NCBI GenBank assembly: GCA_026120185.1 | Contig: JANUWF010001696.1 | Coordinates: forward strand, 248,001-312,000 | Source: Voacanga thouarsii | Taxonomy: Eukaryota; Streptophyta; Magnoliopsida; Gentianales; Apocynaceae | Length of the DNA: 64,000 nt | Reading direction: 5' to 3' | Program-made: the position numbers and the translations under genes | Part shown: positions 46,416 to 58,200 of the stretch, in pieces | How the letters are laid out: each line of letters starts with the position of its first letter | Position numbering within the stretch: the first letter of the stretch is position 1 | Notes under the pieces: generated by a model | Told to the model about the DNA's origin: nothing | Database searches by the model: none | The model's input: only the letters and a program-made list of their open reading frames with translations

Positions 46416-48251
46416 ATCTCCATAGTCCTTAAAGTAAAGAATGGGTTAAAGAAAAGGAAAAAGAATACCTTCATATGCACTTTTGTATAACAAAATTTTT
46501 TTTCGAGGATTCACAAATGCGGCGCGACCCAACAAAATGAACTAGGATGACTACGCAAAAGAAGGAAAAGTAAAGTCTAAGCCACAACTCTTAGCTTCTT
46601 GGGTAAAGCCATAATTTAGAGATTTCAATGAGAATCTCATGTTAGTTTCTCACACATGCAAAGACATAAAACAGTGGAAGAAAAACAAGAAACCACTCCT
46701 AGGATTAGCATATATGTGAAGAACAAGTGAATGAAAAGGAAGAATAATACCTTTATGTGCGGTTCTGTAAAATAAAATTTTTGTTCGAGGATTCTCAAGT
46801 GCGGCGCGATCTAACAAAACGAACTAGCTGCTTTGTGTTAAATAACAATCAGACATAACAGCGAGAGCTGAGTGAAGCCACAACGTAATTTTCCTTCGTT
46901 CCATTCAAACCACTGGAATTTGAAAATATGATTCCTTCTAGTAGTAGTAATCAACAAGATGAAAGAAATCAATGGCCGCCTAACTTTGATGCTAGCAAGA
47001 CGTATATAAGGCAGCTAGGATTTTATGGAGAAGAAGAAAAGAACACTGAAGAAACGGTTTCTCAATGTATAATTTACCGTGAAGAACATAAGCTATAGAT
47101 AAAGCCATAGCATGTATATCATATAAACATGTGTGGTTTCAAATTCCCAAACAAAAAGGAATCATTTGATTATAAAGAGAACCCATAGGATTTCGTAATT
47201 ATAATCTGGTTCATAAATTATAACTAATTATAATTTGACCAAAATAACTTCTTCTTCTCACAATTAAACCCCATAATGTTATCAAATAACATCTTGAGTT
47301 CTTAATCCTTTATTGTATTTGACCTATTTGGTTTCCTAATCTATTAGTAGCAAAATATAAATTACTCCAAATATCTTTAGGATTAATAATCCTCAATAAC
47401 TATAATTAAATTATTAATTAAAATGAGGATTATTTATTAATTATCTATTTAATAAATCCATATTAAGCAGATCATGAGTGACATTTAGCAATATATCATG
47501 ACCACCTAAAAGTATAGAAAGTCAAGTGGCTTGACATGAACCATTCAAAAGAAAATACCAATGCAATAAACTTCTTTCACCATAAAATATCTCTTTCGAT
47601 TTATAGTATGGAACTAGCGTCAATTCCCTCTAGAATATTAATTAATGCTGACCCAAATATATAAGTACTTGTTCTTAGAATCCATTACTCATTCTGTGCA
47701 ACACACAACCCCCTTGGCCAAGGACTTCTCGAGTATTAATTCCTATTGATGTCCATGAGATATTTTCTCCTACTATTAAGAGTGGTGAATCATTTATTAA
47801 TCCTCTCAACAACTTTTGTTTACTCACATTATACTCAATATCTATCCCACATGCAGTATTGATAGGACACCAAAGATTGGAATCAAAGTAAAACTCTTAG
47901 CAAACAAAGTACTTGGAAGACCTTAAGTCCAAGGATAGTTGCACATTTGCTATAATGAGATTCTATCACTAGTACTAAATTATTATCCATATCATTATCT
48001 CATAGTTAGATCCTCCAATGTATTTCTTCTAGTAACAAGTATCTATGTGTTAGCTATGAGTATCACAATACTTACGAATATGAGAACTATCATTTGATCA
48101 AATCAAAAAGTATAACATGTGCTAGTCTTAACGTATTAATGATGTTCAATCTCATTTACAAAATGACTAGCAATAAATTAAGTAGAAACACTATCTAGTA
48201 TAGTAGGAGTCTCACATCATGATATCTATTATGATTTCCTTAACACAATGT
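46416..48251 (-). mobile_element. Copia 'L1' LTR, copy E, reverse orientation, left part
   Basis: Read on the minus strand this is the L1 LTR from GTGTTAAGGAAATC (48250 side) toward its 3' end. An internal direct duplication is seen at its low-coordinate end: 46465-46560 and 46750-46840 both read AAGAATA(a)TACCTT...TTCGAGGATTC then GCGGCGCGA then AACAAAA. The piece stops at ACAATGT where the plus-strand copy F starts, and its missing beginning is found at 61125-61260. Confidence 0.8.
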
Positions 48252-50093
48252 TGTTAGTGTTATACCCTAGAGGTAATCACTTGTATTTTGTATATGATAC
48301 ATTTAATTAATAATACAAGGTATTAATTATCGTTCAATTTATTTTGTTTGAATAAAATTGTTAGATCCTAAGTATAACACTGTGTTAAGGAAATCATGAT
48401 AGAGATCATGGTATGAGGTTCTTATACACTGGATAGTGTTCGTACTTAAATTATCCCTACTCATAGTATTAATGAAATAGATACGTTAAGACTAGCAAGT
48501 GTTATACTTCTTTATTTGATTAGGCGGTGGTTCTTATATCCGTGAGTATTGTGATACTCAAAGTTACATGTGGATGATTGTTATTTAAACAAGTACGTTG
48601 GATGACCTAACTATGAGATAATTACATGGATAACTATTTAGTGTCAGTGATAGAATATCTTTATAGCAAATGCGGAAGTATCTTTAGACTTGAGAACTGT
48701 AAGATACTTTGTTTACTAAGCATTGTACTTTGATTCCAATCTCTGCAGTCGGACCGCCTATGGGATGGACACTGGGTACAATGTAAAGTAAACGAAAGTA
48801 GTTGAGAGGATAAATAAAGGATTCACCACTCCTAATAGTCGGAGCGAATATCTCAAGGTCACTTGTAGGAATCATTACTCAATAAGTTCTTGGCCAAGAC
48901 TACTATGTGTTGAACATAGTTTCAATTGATACACATGATAAGTAATGGATTATGAGATCAAGTACTAAAATATTCAGGGCCGAATTAATTAATATTTTAG
49001 AGGGAGTTGGGACTAATTCCATACTCTAAACCGAATAAGATGTTGTATGCTGAAATGAGTATATTGTACTAACATTTTGCTATTGAAAGGTTCATGTCAA
49101 GCTACTTGACTTTCTAGATTTTTGGATGGTAATCATGTATTGCTAGATACTGCTCCCGATCTGCAAAATATGGACTTATTAATTAGAGAATTAATAAATT
49201 TAATCTTAATTAGATTTAATACATTAATTCTAATTATTAAAAGGATTATTAACTCTATTATGATAGAATTAATTCATATTCGCTACCAAATGACTAGAAA
49301 AACTAATGCGTCACACACAATAGAGGAATTGATACTCAAAATATTATTTGATAATATTATAGGGTTAATTTGTGAGAAGAAATAATTATTATGGGCTAAT
49401 TATGAAGTTTTATAATTGCTTAGGATTGAATTGCATTTATTAAATCTATATAGGTGAATTCTAAAATTATTATAATTCATAAGGCCTAATTCCAATTCTT
49501 GAAATTTCTAAGCCCATAATTGAAAAGGGAAATTCCTAACAAATATGCAACTCAAATTCAAGTTAGAAATTTCCTAACCTATTTTCTAGTTAGCATGTAT
49601 TCTTTGGTCTTTTTGTAGCAGTTGGTTTTGAAATATAGGAAATCAGTTTCCTATTTCATAGATAGAGAATTTATTCTTTGTGTAGTAAGATTTTTAGCAG
49701 TTGAAGAGAAGAAAAATGGAAGACATAAAAAAGGAGTTTTTTCTTCATTTCTTTTCAAAAAAAAAAAAGAAAAAAGAAAACAATGTCTTCTCAATTAAAT
49801 TATTCATTACGCTACCAAGCATTATTCTACTAGCAAAGATTTTGGTAGTTTTGAGTATGTTCTTCGTCTAGATCAACATTAGAGAAATTCCTATCCTTGG
49901 AATTTGTGGCTCGATTGGATCGACTTTTGAAGGGGATTCACACTGAGGAATTTTTTTTAAAAGTTGCATTTTTATGAAAATTAATTTTTTCCCTTCTTAT
50001 GATCCATTTAATTACATACGAGTGATCTTTTGCGTGGATTTTGTTTTATTTTTTCGCTACGTGTAAACTAGTTTGCACGATTGAAACACAGCA
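48252..50093 (+). mobile_element. Copia 'L1' 5' LTR, copy F (1842 bp)
   Basis: It runs TGTTAGTGTTATACCC to GAAACACAGCA and is followed by a primer site, so it is a true 5' LTR. Distinct wording (GGGCTAATTATGAAG, GTTGGTTTTGAAATATAGG) is shared with copy G (54824-61124) but not with copies A-C, which puts F and G in one subfamily. Confidence 0.9.
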
Positions 50094-50094
50094 G

Positions 50095-50107
50095 TGGTAT
50101 CAGAGAC
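50095..50107 (+). other. Primer binding site of the L1 copia element
   Basis: TGGTATCAGAGAC begins two bases after the LTR end, as for tRNA-Met-primed plant copia elements. Confidence 0.92.
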
Positions 50108-50282
50108 ATCTTGTATGTATTTTATGGATTTTATTATTATTTTGAAATTGTTTCCAAATAAATTCGACATTATGAAATTGTTTCATAAATATTTTAAAAT
50201 TTGAAATAGTTTCGAAATTATATTTGGGTCTATGAAAATTGTTTCATATAAAATTTTATTTTTGAAAATTTTTGTTTTCGTT

Positions 50283-50318
<36 letters not shown>

Positions 50319-50716
50319 GCGCGCGTACAGAAAGTTTTTTCTTTTAATTCACAGAAATTGTTTCTGCAAAAAAAAGAAGATAAAAAAAATGAAGTTTGGT
50401 TAAAGAAACTAAATCGAAAAGAAAAAAAAAACTTGAAAAGGTTGAAACTGTTTCTGCAAACCATTGTTATAGTGGTTGCATCCTGAGAAGGATAAGTTAT
50501 AGCCTTGGGAGGCTTGTGCCAAATTTTTTATTACAACTGAAAGGGAAAAAAAATTAAAAGAAGTAGAAATTGTTTTTGGAAACCATTTTTATTGTGGTTG
50601 CACCCTTGGGAAGATGACATAAAATATTGTTTTTAGATTATATATTATTTTAATTCCTAAAATATGTTATGATCAATTAATATATTATCTAAAGTATATT
50701 TTCTAAAATATTGATT
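50108..50716 (+). other. Leader of the L1 copia element
   Basis: This is AT-rich non-coding sequence with repeated GAAATTGTTTC words and a (TA)n run at 50285-50313. GAAACTGTTTCTGCAAACCA and GAAATTGTTTTTGGAAACCA, each followed by TTGTGGTTGCA-type text, form two imperfect repeats at about 50444 and 50566. No gag start is seen before an L2 LTR begins. Confidence 0.55.
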
Positions 50717-51633
50717 GTAGAAGTGATTTGGATAGTAGAATTGAAGTATCAAAAACAGAAAACATCAAAGAAAACGCAATGGAAAATTTTCAGTTTTCCT
50801 ATCCACATCTAGGAGAGAGTATTTACTTGTCTTATTTGGTCATGGATTAACCAACAAGGTGTCAGGTTGCACTTGATGTTGCGATGTAAAGGGAGAAGGA
50901 GGCCTCGATGGTTCAACCGATATTCGTGCCAATCTTCTACTTCTACGCATCAAACATCTCCAAGCTTCTTCTTTTAGTCTTTCGGAGTATGACTCTACCT
51001 TGATATTAGGTTAGCTGAGTAAAAGCTCATTTGGATAACCAAGATCCACTCCTACAAAGAAAGGAGAAAAGGAAGAGGAAAAACAAGAGGAATGGTGGTT
51101 ACACACATAAGAGGGAGAGGGAGAGAGCTACGGTTGGGAAACCTTTCCATCTCTTCCCTATATATTTTGGTCACCCTAGGGCTTAATGAAACCCTAATAG
51201 GCCAAAACACACTATGCCCTAATGGGTTTGGTGTTAGGCTCATAAACCAATCCTCTTATTTATCATTTTTGGGCTTTCTCAAATACCTAAAACAAATTTC
51301 AATTGGTCTTTTAATATATGCCAACATATATCAGCCTAATGAAATAATTTATTCCTGCCTAATTTTCTAAATTCATTAATTATCTTTTTTGGGCTTTATG
51401 AAAACCCCAAGACTAGTTAATTAATTGTAATTGGACTCTTAGAATAAATTTTATTTTTCTTCTTGATAATTATCCTTGAAGCCCAAATTGTGTCTAGACA
51501 ACACTAAATTAACTTGAGCTACTCCAGGGACCGAGAGACATATTATTCATGGCTACTAAAATGACCAAAATGCCCTTACTATCAAATAGCTGCATTTTAC
51601 CATTTTAAATATTCATACCATATGATAAATCCA
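50717..51633 (-). mobile_element. Copia 'L2' LTR, piece d
   Basis: This is an L2 LTR in the minus orientation with the same run seen at 9440-9540: GGGACCGAGAGACATATTAT, GGCTACTAAAATGACC, ATGCCCTTACTATC, CATTTTAAATATT. It contains the uninterrupted form of the copy A target. It ends near GATAAATCC at 51633, where unrelated coding-like sequence starts. Confidence 0.65.
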
Positions 51634-52016
51634 GCTTCTTGAGGCATGTTAAACTCCATACATTATCATTGGAACCATTGTTTTTCAAGAAGTCAGAAGA
51701 ACCTAAGAAATCATGTGACAGAGAAATATTAGAATTACGAGCATATAGAGTAGAATCAAATACCTCTCCTGCCACATCATGCAATTGTCCCTCATAGCCT
51801 CTCTTTTTTTTTTTTTTCATGGTCAATTGTACGGGCTAGCCTGAACTCATGAGTCTCTTCAACAATCTTAAATAATTGGTTCCTTTGAGTGCACAATCGT
51901 TGGGAAGCTTTTTCATGCCCCTGAACAGATGAATTTGTATTGGCAACAAAAGATTTCACTAATGCTTCTAATGACGTCTTACTAAAAACATCACTGTGAG
52001 CTTCTAATTTTAACAA
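51605..52016 (-). pseudogene. Unidentified coding fragment, frame split by an A run
   Basis: Two minus-strand frames overlap at a homopolymer (T run on top, about 51804-51819). The upstream one (52016-51792) reads LEALVKSFVANTNSSVQGHE and KASQRLCTQRNQLFKIVEET; the downstream one (51826-51605) reads GYEGQLHDVAGEVFDSTLYA, SLSHDFLGSSDFLKNNGSND and VWSLTCLKKLDLSYGMN. Joined across the A run they would make one segment of about 135 residues. The composition looks protein-like rather than AT-rich noise, and the first part suggests a helical segment. I do not recognise the family. It could be the first ORF of the gypsy element whose primer site is at 52631, or a captured host exon. Its last part overlaps the end of L2 piece d by about 28 bp. 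Confidence 0.4.
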
Positions 52017-52630
52017 TCTATCATCAATACACTAATGCTTTTTTTTTTTTATTTTATATATATAACTAAAAACTATCCTAATTGAATGCATGACCACGAA
52101 TTCATAAATTAAATAATAAACTAAGATTAAAAAATTGCAAATAAAGAAACAAATAATGAAATAAATTAAGTCCGTCTAAAATATCATTAGCAAAAGTCCA
52201 CACCTGAAAATAAGAATAGCTAGTATTGACTCAAAATTATAGACGTAAAAATCATCCAATTCAAAAGACAAAGATTACACATATTCCACATTAACATTAG
52301 GTTAGTAAAATTAAATAACTAATTGTACAATAAATACAAACATACAAAGACAAGTGAGTTATTATGAACATGTATCTCCCTATTTACATATTTACAACAT
52401 ATAGCGAAAATAAAATACAATTATACAAACAACAAAATAGGGCACTTACTTATACAAGGAACATATATACATATTTACATGTTTACATATAGACATATGA
52501 ATATATAAACATGGTTAAATCAATGAAATTCAAGCTTTCATTATATTATTCCCTGGCAGCAGCGCCAAAAACTTGATGTCAAATCAAGTTTTTCAAAAAC
52601 ACCTTTACGATGAAATAGAAAACCATCCTA
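52017..52630 (-). other. AT-rich leader of the minus-strand Athila-like element
   Basis: No frame is seen. The stretch lies between a primer site (52631-52650) and the coding fragment at 51605-52016. A second, imperfect primer-site-like CTGGCAGCAGCGCCAAAAAC, then TTGATG, lies at 52556-52581, about 75 bp from the first. Confidence 0.5.
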
Positions 52631-52650
52631 ATCTCCGGTAACGGCGCCAA
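52631..52650 (-). other. Primer binding site, Athila type
   Basis: Top strand ATCTCCGGTAACGGCGCCAA is TTGGCGCCGTTACCGGAGAT on the minus strand. TGGCGCCGTTGCCGGGGA is the well-known primer site of Athila-type gypsy elements; two or three bases differ. Confidence 0.8.
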
Positions 52651-52658
52651 AAACTTAA

Positions 52659-54206
52659 TGTGTATGTATTTGGGTATAAAAATCATATAAAAATAAATAC
52701 ATTTCCAATCAACTTTAAATTAAAATGTTAACCCCAAATTACACATATGAGCAAGTGTACTCATCATTAACATATCATAGGGTTCAAATGAGTGTCGATC
52801 CTCCAGGAACTAGTATACATTAATCACTTTCCTTTCATTATTTAACCGACTCAATAAATTGAAAAAGAAATAAAAATAAAATAAAATAAAATAAAATAAA
52901 ATAAAATATACGCGTCAAGGATGGAGAATTATGTAACTCAAACTATTGTTTTGACAAACACGACCTTAAAGTATTCAATCATTATCATAATGAATTATTC
53001 TCTTGGCATCATGAAGGATTAAGATAGATTCACTTCTTTTCCAATCCATGAAATCACTATCTTCTAGACAAATTAGCATCACATATCTTGTCTCAACTAA
53101 TTCACCCAAAAGATGCATTAAACACAATCCTTGATTAAATTTCCATATCCTAGCAAACTTAAAGCATGAAATTAACCAATGAATCTATATCCTGGCAAAC
53201 ATCAATTAACCTTTAATTACCTAGTTCTTAGCAATTAACCACTTTGTCCAAGCAAGTTAACAAACAACAAATATGAAATTAATGAATTGAAACCACCATC
53301 AACCCTTTTGTCCAAGCAAGTTAATGGAAAGAGATAACCAATTAATCTCGTAATAAGCACTAGTAATTAAATACCAAGAATAACAATCAATTGATCAAAA
53401 AGATCAAATAACTCTAAAAATTATTAATACCAAAAACAATGTCAAATTACAATAAAACAATTAACACATCATTATTCAAGATAAAGAAAACAAAGTAAAA
53501 TAAAGCACTCATATAGAGAAGCCTCCTTCTTCTTCCTTTGCACAATCCTTCTTGGTTTGAAGAATTCCTCCTTTGATTTGAATGATTTTCTTTTTAGATC
53601 TCCAAATTCTCCCCTTCCTCTTATGTTTTTTTTTTTTTTTTGTCTATTTATAGGTTTAGGAAGTGCCTAAACTCGTTGGTGTAGGATTCTTGGCCGAGTA
53701 GAAGTAGAAAGATACTAAAATTCTACAGATTACCAAAAACTGCGCGCAAAAATCAAAGCTTCGCCTTATCCTTAGGGCACAACCGGCGCCGTCTTAGCTG
53801 ACGGAGCCAGCGCCAGTTGTGTTCTGTTTGTTCAGTTGTTTGCCAAATTTTTTCTTGATTTCAATGCAATATTTTCCAGAGTACAGTTGTCGCCATCTTG
53901 GCTGTTGGAGCCGACGCCGGTTTGGTTCTATTCTGGGCATTTTATTGATTTCTTTCATTGCCTCAAAGTGCGTACCAATAGTGCATGGCCAGTGCCGGTT
54001 GCTCTGCCATGGTCGACACTGCCTATGTTCTGTTTTACAACGTTTTTGTTTGCTTTACCCCTAAAATATGAAATAATGCACAAAATACCTTTCTAAGGGT
54101 AAAATCTCAAATATGAAGGAATATGGCTTGTTATTGAACCAAATGTATCTCAAAATAACCTTAAATAACTTAGAAAAATATGACTAATTTAGGCCCTATC
54201 GTAACA
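52659..54206 (-). mobile_element. 5' LTR of an Athila-like element (about 1548 bp)
   Basis: On the minus strand it runs TGTTACGATAGGGCC to CATACACA, ending eight bases before the primer site. It includes an (AAAAT)n run at about 52872-52908 and a GC-richer patch at 53765-54020 with GGCGCCG and CCAGTGCCGG words. The overlapping frames at 53819-54096 lie in this patch, share no family signature and are not proposed as genes. A copia LTR tail begins directly after it. Confidence 0.78.
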
Positions 54207-54338
54207 CGCTCAAAGAAAGGTAAAGTTGTTACCTTTGTTCTATTTATATCTTGTTTTTCACACATATGCGGATCCTGAGATGGTATCTCAAATTTATTTT
54301 TCCGCTACGCCATATATGATATGCATGAGATATTCAAC
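54207..54338 (+). mobile_element. 3' tail of a copia 'L1' LTR
   Basis: AAAGAAAGGTAAAGTTGTTA, ACACATATGCGGATCCTGAG, then GAGATATTCAACA match the last 130 bp of L1. The front of this LTR is missing and no primer site follows; pol sequence begins at once. Confidence 0.75.
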
Positions 54339-54823
54339 AGATAGCACAAAAGTGTGCAAGCTGCAAAGGTCCATTAATAGACTTATGCAAGCTTCCAGCT
54401 GTTGGAACAGCTATTTTTATGAAACAATCAACAAGTTGGGTTTCATTGAAAACATGAATGAACCTTGTATATAGAAGAAGGTTATTGGGAGTGCAATTGT
54501 TTTCCTATCGCTTTATGTAAATAATATATTGGTAATAGGAAATATCATCTATATTCTTCAATAAGTAGAAGGGTATATTGATACTGGTTTCCAATTGGAT
54601 AATAATGACTACAAGTCCCAATCAGGCTACATGTTCAATTTGAGTGCTATCACTTGATTTATGAAATTATTGATAGCAAAGATAAAGATAGCAAAAATTT
54701 CCATGGATGGGAACATTGCGGACCTACTGACTAAGGCACTTCTTCAAAAAGAACATAATAGGCATGTCGAGTCATTCAGTATTCGATACATGAATGAATT
54801 AGCTCTACTGAAAGTGAGAGTTT
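54339..54823 (+). pseudogene. Copia reverse transcriptase / RNase H fragment (3' end of pol)
   Basis: The plus strand reads SINRLMQASSCWNSYFYETI, NKLGFIENMNEPCI, a stop, then VFLSLYVNNILVIGN, where the RT active site YVDD has become YVNN. After a gap it gives SQSGYMFNLSAIT and finally KISMDGNIADLLTKALLQKE and IRYMNEL, the end of copia RNase H. AGTGAGAGTT before the LTR is the likely polypurine tract. About half of RNase H is deleted. It lies directly before the 3' LTR copy G, so it is the end of the same L1 element whose 5' LTR is copy F. Confidence 0.88.
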
Positions 54824-55262
54824 GTTAGCGTTTTACTCTAGAGGCAATTACTTGTATTTTGTATATGAGATAATTAATTAATAATAAAAGTATTATTTAT
54901 CTATTAGTTTATTTTTTGTGAATATAACTATTAGATAAAGTCCCAAGCACAACACCGTGTTAAGAAAATCATAATAGAGATCATGACGTGAGGTTCCTAC
55001 TATACTAGATAGTGTTCGTACATAAATTATCCCTAATAAGATAGGACATCATTAATGCGTTAAGACTAGCACGTGTTATACTTCTTGATTTGATTAGGTA
55101 GTGGTTCTCCCATCTATGAGTATTGTGATACTCAAAGTTAACACGTGTATGCTTGTAATTTGAACAAGTGCATTGGATGACGTAACTATGAGATAATTAC
55201 ATGGATAACTATTTAATGCCAGTGATAGAGTCTCGTTAAAACAAATGTGAAAGTATTGTGAT
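54824..55262 (+). mobile_element. Copia 'L1' 3' LTR, copy G, left part
   Basis: It starts TGTTAGCGTTTTACTC after pol. It follows L1 for about 430 bp to ATGTGAAAGTAT and then jumps back to TTGTGAT, where a Tekay solo LTR is inserted. The sequence after that solo LTR repeats the text from 55128, which shows an earlier internal duplication. Confidence 0.88.
55258..55262. repeat. Target-site duplication GTGAT (left)
   Basis: Repeated exactly at 59577-59581. Confidence 0.92.
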
Positions 55263-58200
55263 TGTAACACCCCACTACCTAGGCCCGCCAGAGCCGGGGA
55301 TGTCGCCCCGTCCAAAGGACAAGGGGTCTTTATAACCAGGTCACACAATCAAAATAGCGAAATAAAAATGATATTTTAACTTAAAATTTATTACAACCCA
55401 AGAATAAATCCAAGAATAAACCCAAGAATACCAAAAACAAATCCATAATAAAATTTATCCACTCTCATCTCCCCAAAGCATTACATAAAATAAATTATCA
55501 GAAAATCTTCCAAAGCGGGTAACATCTAGCTACTCATCCCCACAGCAAGATTGACCTGAAATCATGGTAAAAAAAAAAAAAAATGGTGATGAGACAAAAA
55601 TATCAGTAAGTCATGTGTGCTTTGAGTGTCAAGTGAAAACAGTTCGTGAATGCAAAGTATAAAATCTTTATAAAAGAAATACTGGCAAGCAATAAATATT
55701 AGTTAAAACCAAGAGTGGCGTTTTGGCTTTTCCCGCCATACACAATAATTAAAATCAACCACTCAAAAGAAAGGGTCATGGGTTATCACACGTTAGGCCC
55801 CATAATCGGTCAGAATGCCGACACTTTGTGCAGACTGACAAAAGGTAGGTGATCGGCATACCGGTTAAGATACTCCTCCTCTATACCCAAACAACAACTG
55901 GTGTCCATTCCGGCAAAACACAGTCACTTGACTGAAATAAAAACTGCTAGCTCAGAATGGCATGACTAAGTAGTACTGACGTTTCTCTAAGTTGAGTTTA
56001 TCTTCTGGAGGTGGCCTCCTGCCAGAAGACTCACTCTTGCTCTTCAAAACTAGTACTACTAGCCTACCCATATTGAGTATTCAACGTAATGTATCCCACT
56101 TGGGAGAAAATGAACAAAACACAATGGCAATTAAGGGTTTTCAAAGTCCTTGTCAAAATTAGTTTTAGAAAGAGTTTTGCGTTTGAGTAAATCTACTTAT
56201 TGATTTTCAAATAATTCATTTGATTGAAATAAGAAAGAAGTCACTCCTCAATTGCCTTTACAAAATGAGTGCCCATGCACTCTACATTTGGCTTGCCATA
56301 ACAAATAGTTTTATATCAATCAGGTTTTATGCAGGAGCTTACTTGATCCTGGCTAACAATAAAGGTGTCCAACAGCAGACCTAACCCCGCATGGGGTAAA
56401 TATAAACCACAATCAAACTCATGTCAAAATCCACTTTCACAAATAACTCAACTCACTACTACCATGATTCCATTATCCTAAGCTTTAAGGCCAAATAATA
56501 AATTAAAAAGTTTATAAGCCAAGGCTAATTTGATATTTTAAAATAATTAGTGTTTTGGGAAATAGGTACTAATAAGTTGAATGGTTAAATCTTGCTAAAA
56601 TAATTTAGAATTTATTTGATGAAGAGTCCTAGGTGGTATTAGGTAAAATAATAATTTATTAATAAGTAATTCCTTGAAAATAATTAATAATCAAAATTAG
56701 TTGAAAATAAAATTTAATGAGTCTTGATTGAAAGATAACAAATAAATTTTAATAGGTTTCGGTTAAAAGATAATAATTAAATTTTAATAATAAATATTTT
56801 ACTTGATATGATTATTTTTATAAAGGGCTTTATCATTTTATATAATATCTATATATTTTATTTTTCTAGCAAAAGCTATTATTTATTTGAATAAAATATC
56901 CTTATTATATATAATAATCCAAATCTACCCTTCCTGGGGTCTTTTCGAAATTACTAGCAAAAATCATAATATTAAATATTTTATTGAGGGAATAAAATTA
57001 GCTTAGGGACAACAAGATCATGATCATATTCCTATTTCTAACCACAATCATGAACATATACTCCCTCCAATTCATCAAATCATCCAAATCATGAATAAAA
57101 GCATAGATCTAAATTTATCAAGGCATGATCCAACCTTTACTAGCATAAACATAATCATGGCTTCAACAATCATACTTGAATATAAATTCTATTCACCAAG
57201 GGTGACATAATCTCTAATATGCTTGATCACATATATCACTCTCAACATAGAGACATGCATTAAACCATAAAACATCATAATATCATCCAAGATAAATCAT
57301 CACATGTATCAACCCCAACTCCATTATATACACATATTCATTCATGCTTCAAACTCAACTCATCATAACAACACATGCTTAAACCACACTCATAGCCCAT
57401 CTCCTTCCAATATCATCCTAGAGACATGAATCTAGAGCCTAAAAAGAGAGTTGAAGGGACTTACTTGATTGATGAGTACCTTGAATGAGTTTCGAATGGA
57501 TCTCAACTCCTAGATGTCGAAATCCATCCAAGGGAGATGAAGAAAGCACGGCCATTGGTGAAGAAGTCATTCGGCCAAGAGGGAGAGGGTGTTCGGCCAA
57601 GAGAGAGAGAGAGAAAAGAGAAGAAGAAAGTCCATTAGCATGTTTGTTCATATACATATTCATTAGAGATCAAAGATTAGTGAAGATGAAGTTGATTGTA
57701 CAAACCTACCTTGAAGGTGTTCTTGAGCCTTTACAAAAATTCTGATTTTTTGATCCAAAAGAGCAAGTTGGATTTTGGAGTTTGATGATAAAAATGGTAT
57801 GGACGGACTCATGGATGTGAATAGATGAAATTTGGAACTTTTGAAAGAAGTTTGAAGTGGTTTGGAGAGGTATTAGGCGAAAGAAGGAGTAGGTGTTCTT
57901 GGTGTTCTATGTGTGCTTGAAGGTTGAAAAGAATGGAGAGAATTTTGGTTGAAGCTACCAAAATTCTTAGGGATTAGGGTTGGCCGAACTCTTTGAGGAG
58001 TTTTGGCAATTGAATTTTCTAGTTTGATAGGAAAAGGAAAGGCTGGTTGTTGAAATCCTAAAAGAATAATTTAGTAAATCAAATTTGGTAACAAAATATG
58101 TTGAGAATATCTTGATCAATGGAGAGCTTTTGAAAGCTGTGATGGCCGGCTGTTTGATCAGTGTTTTTAGCTGGATGAAAGCTGATTGAAGAGGGGTAAT

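Noticed and set aside
53819..54096. Two overlapping hydrophobic frames that look like a small membrane protein
   Set aside because: They are T-rich LTR sequence of the Athila-like element; hydrophobicity comes from composition.
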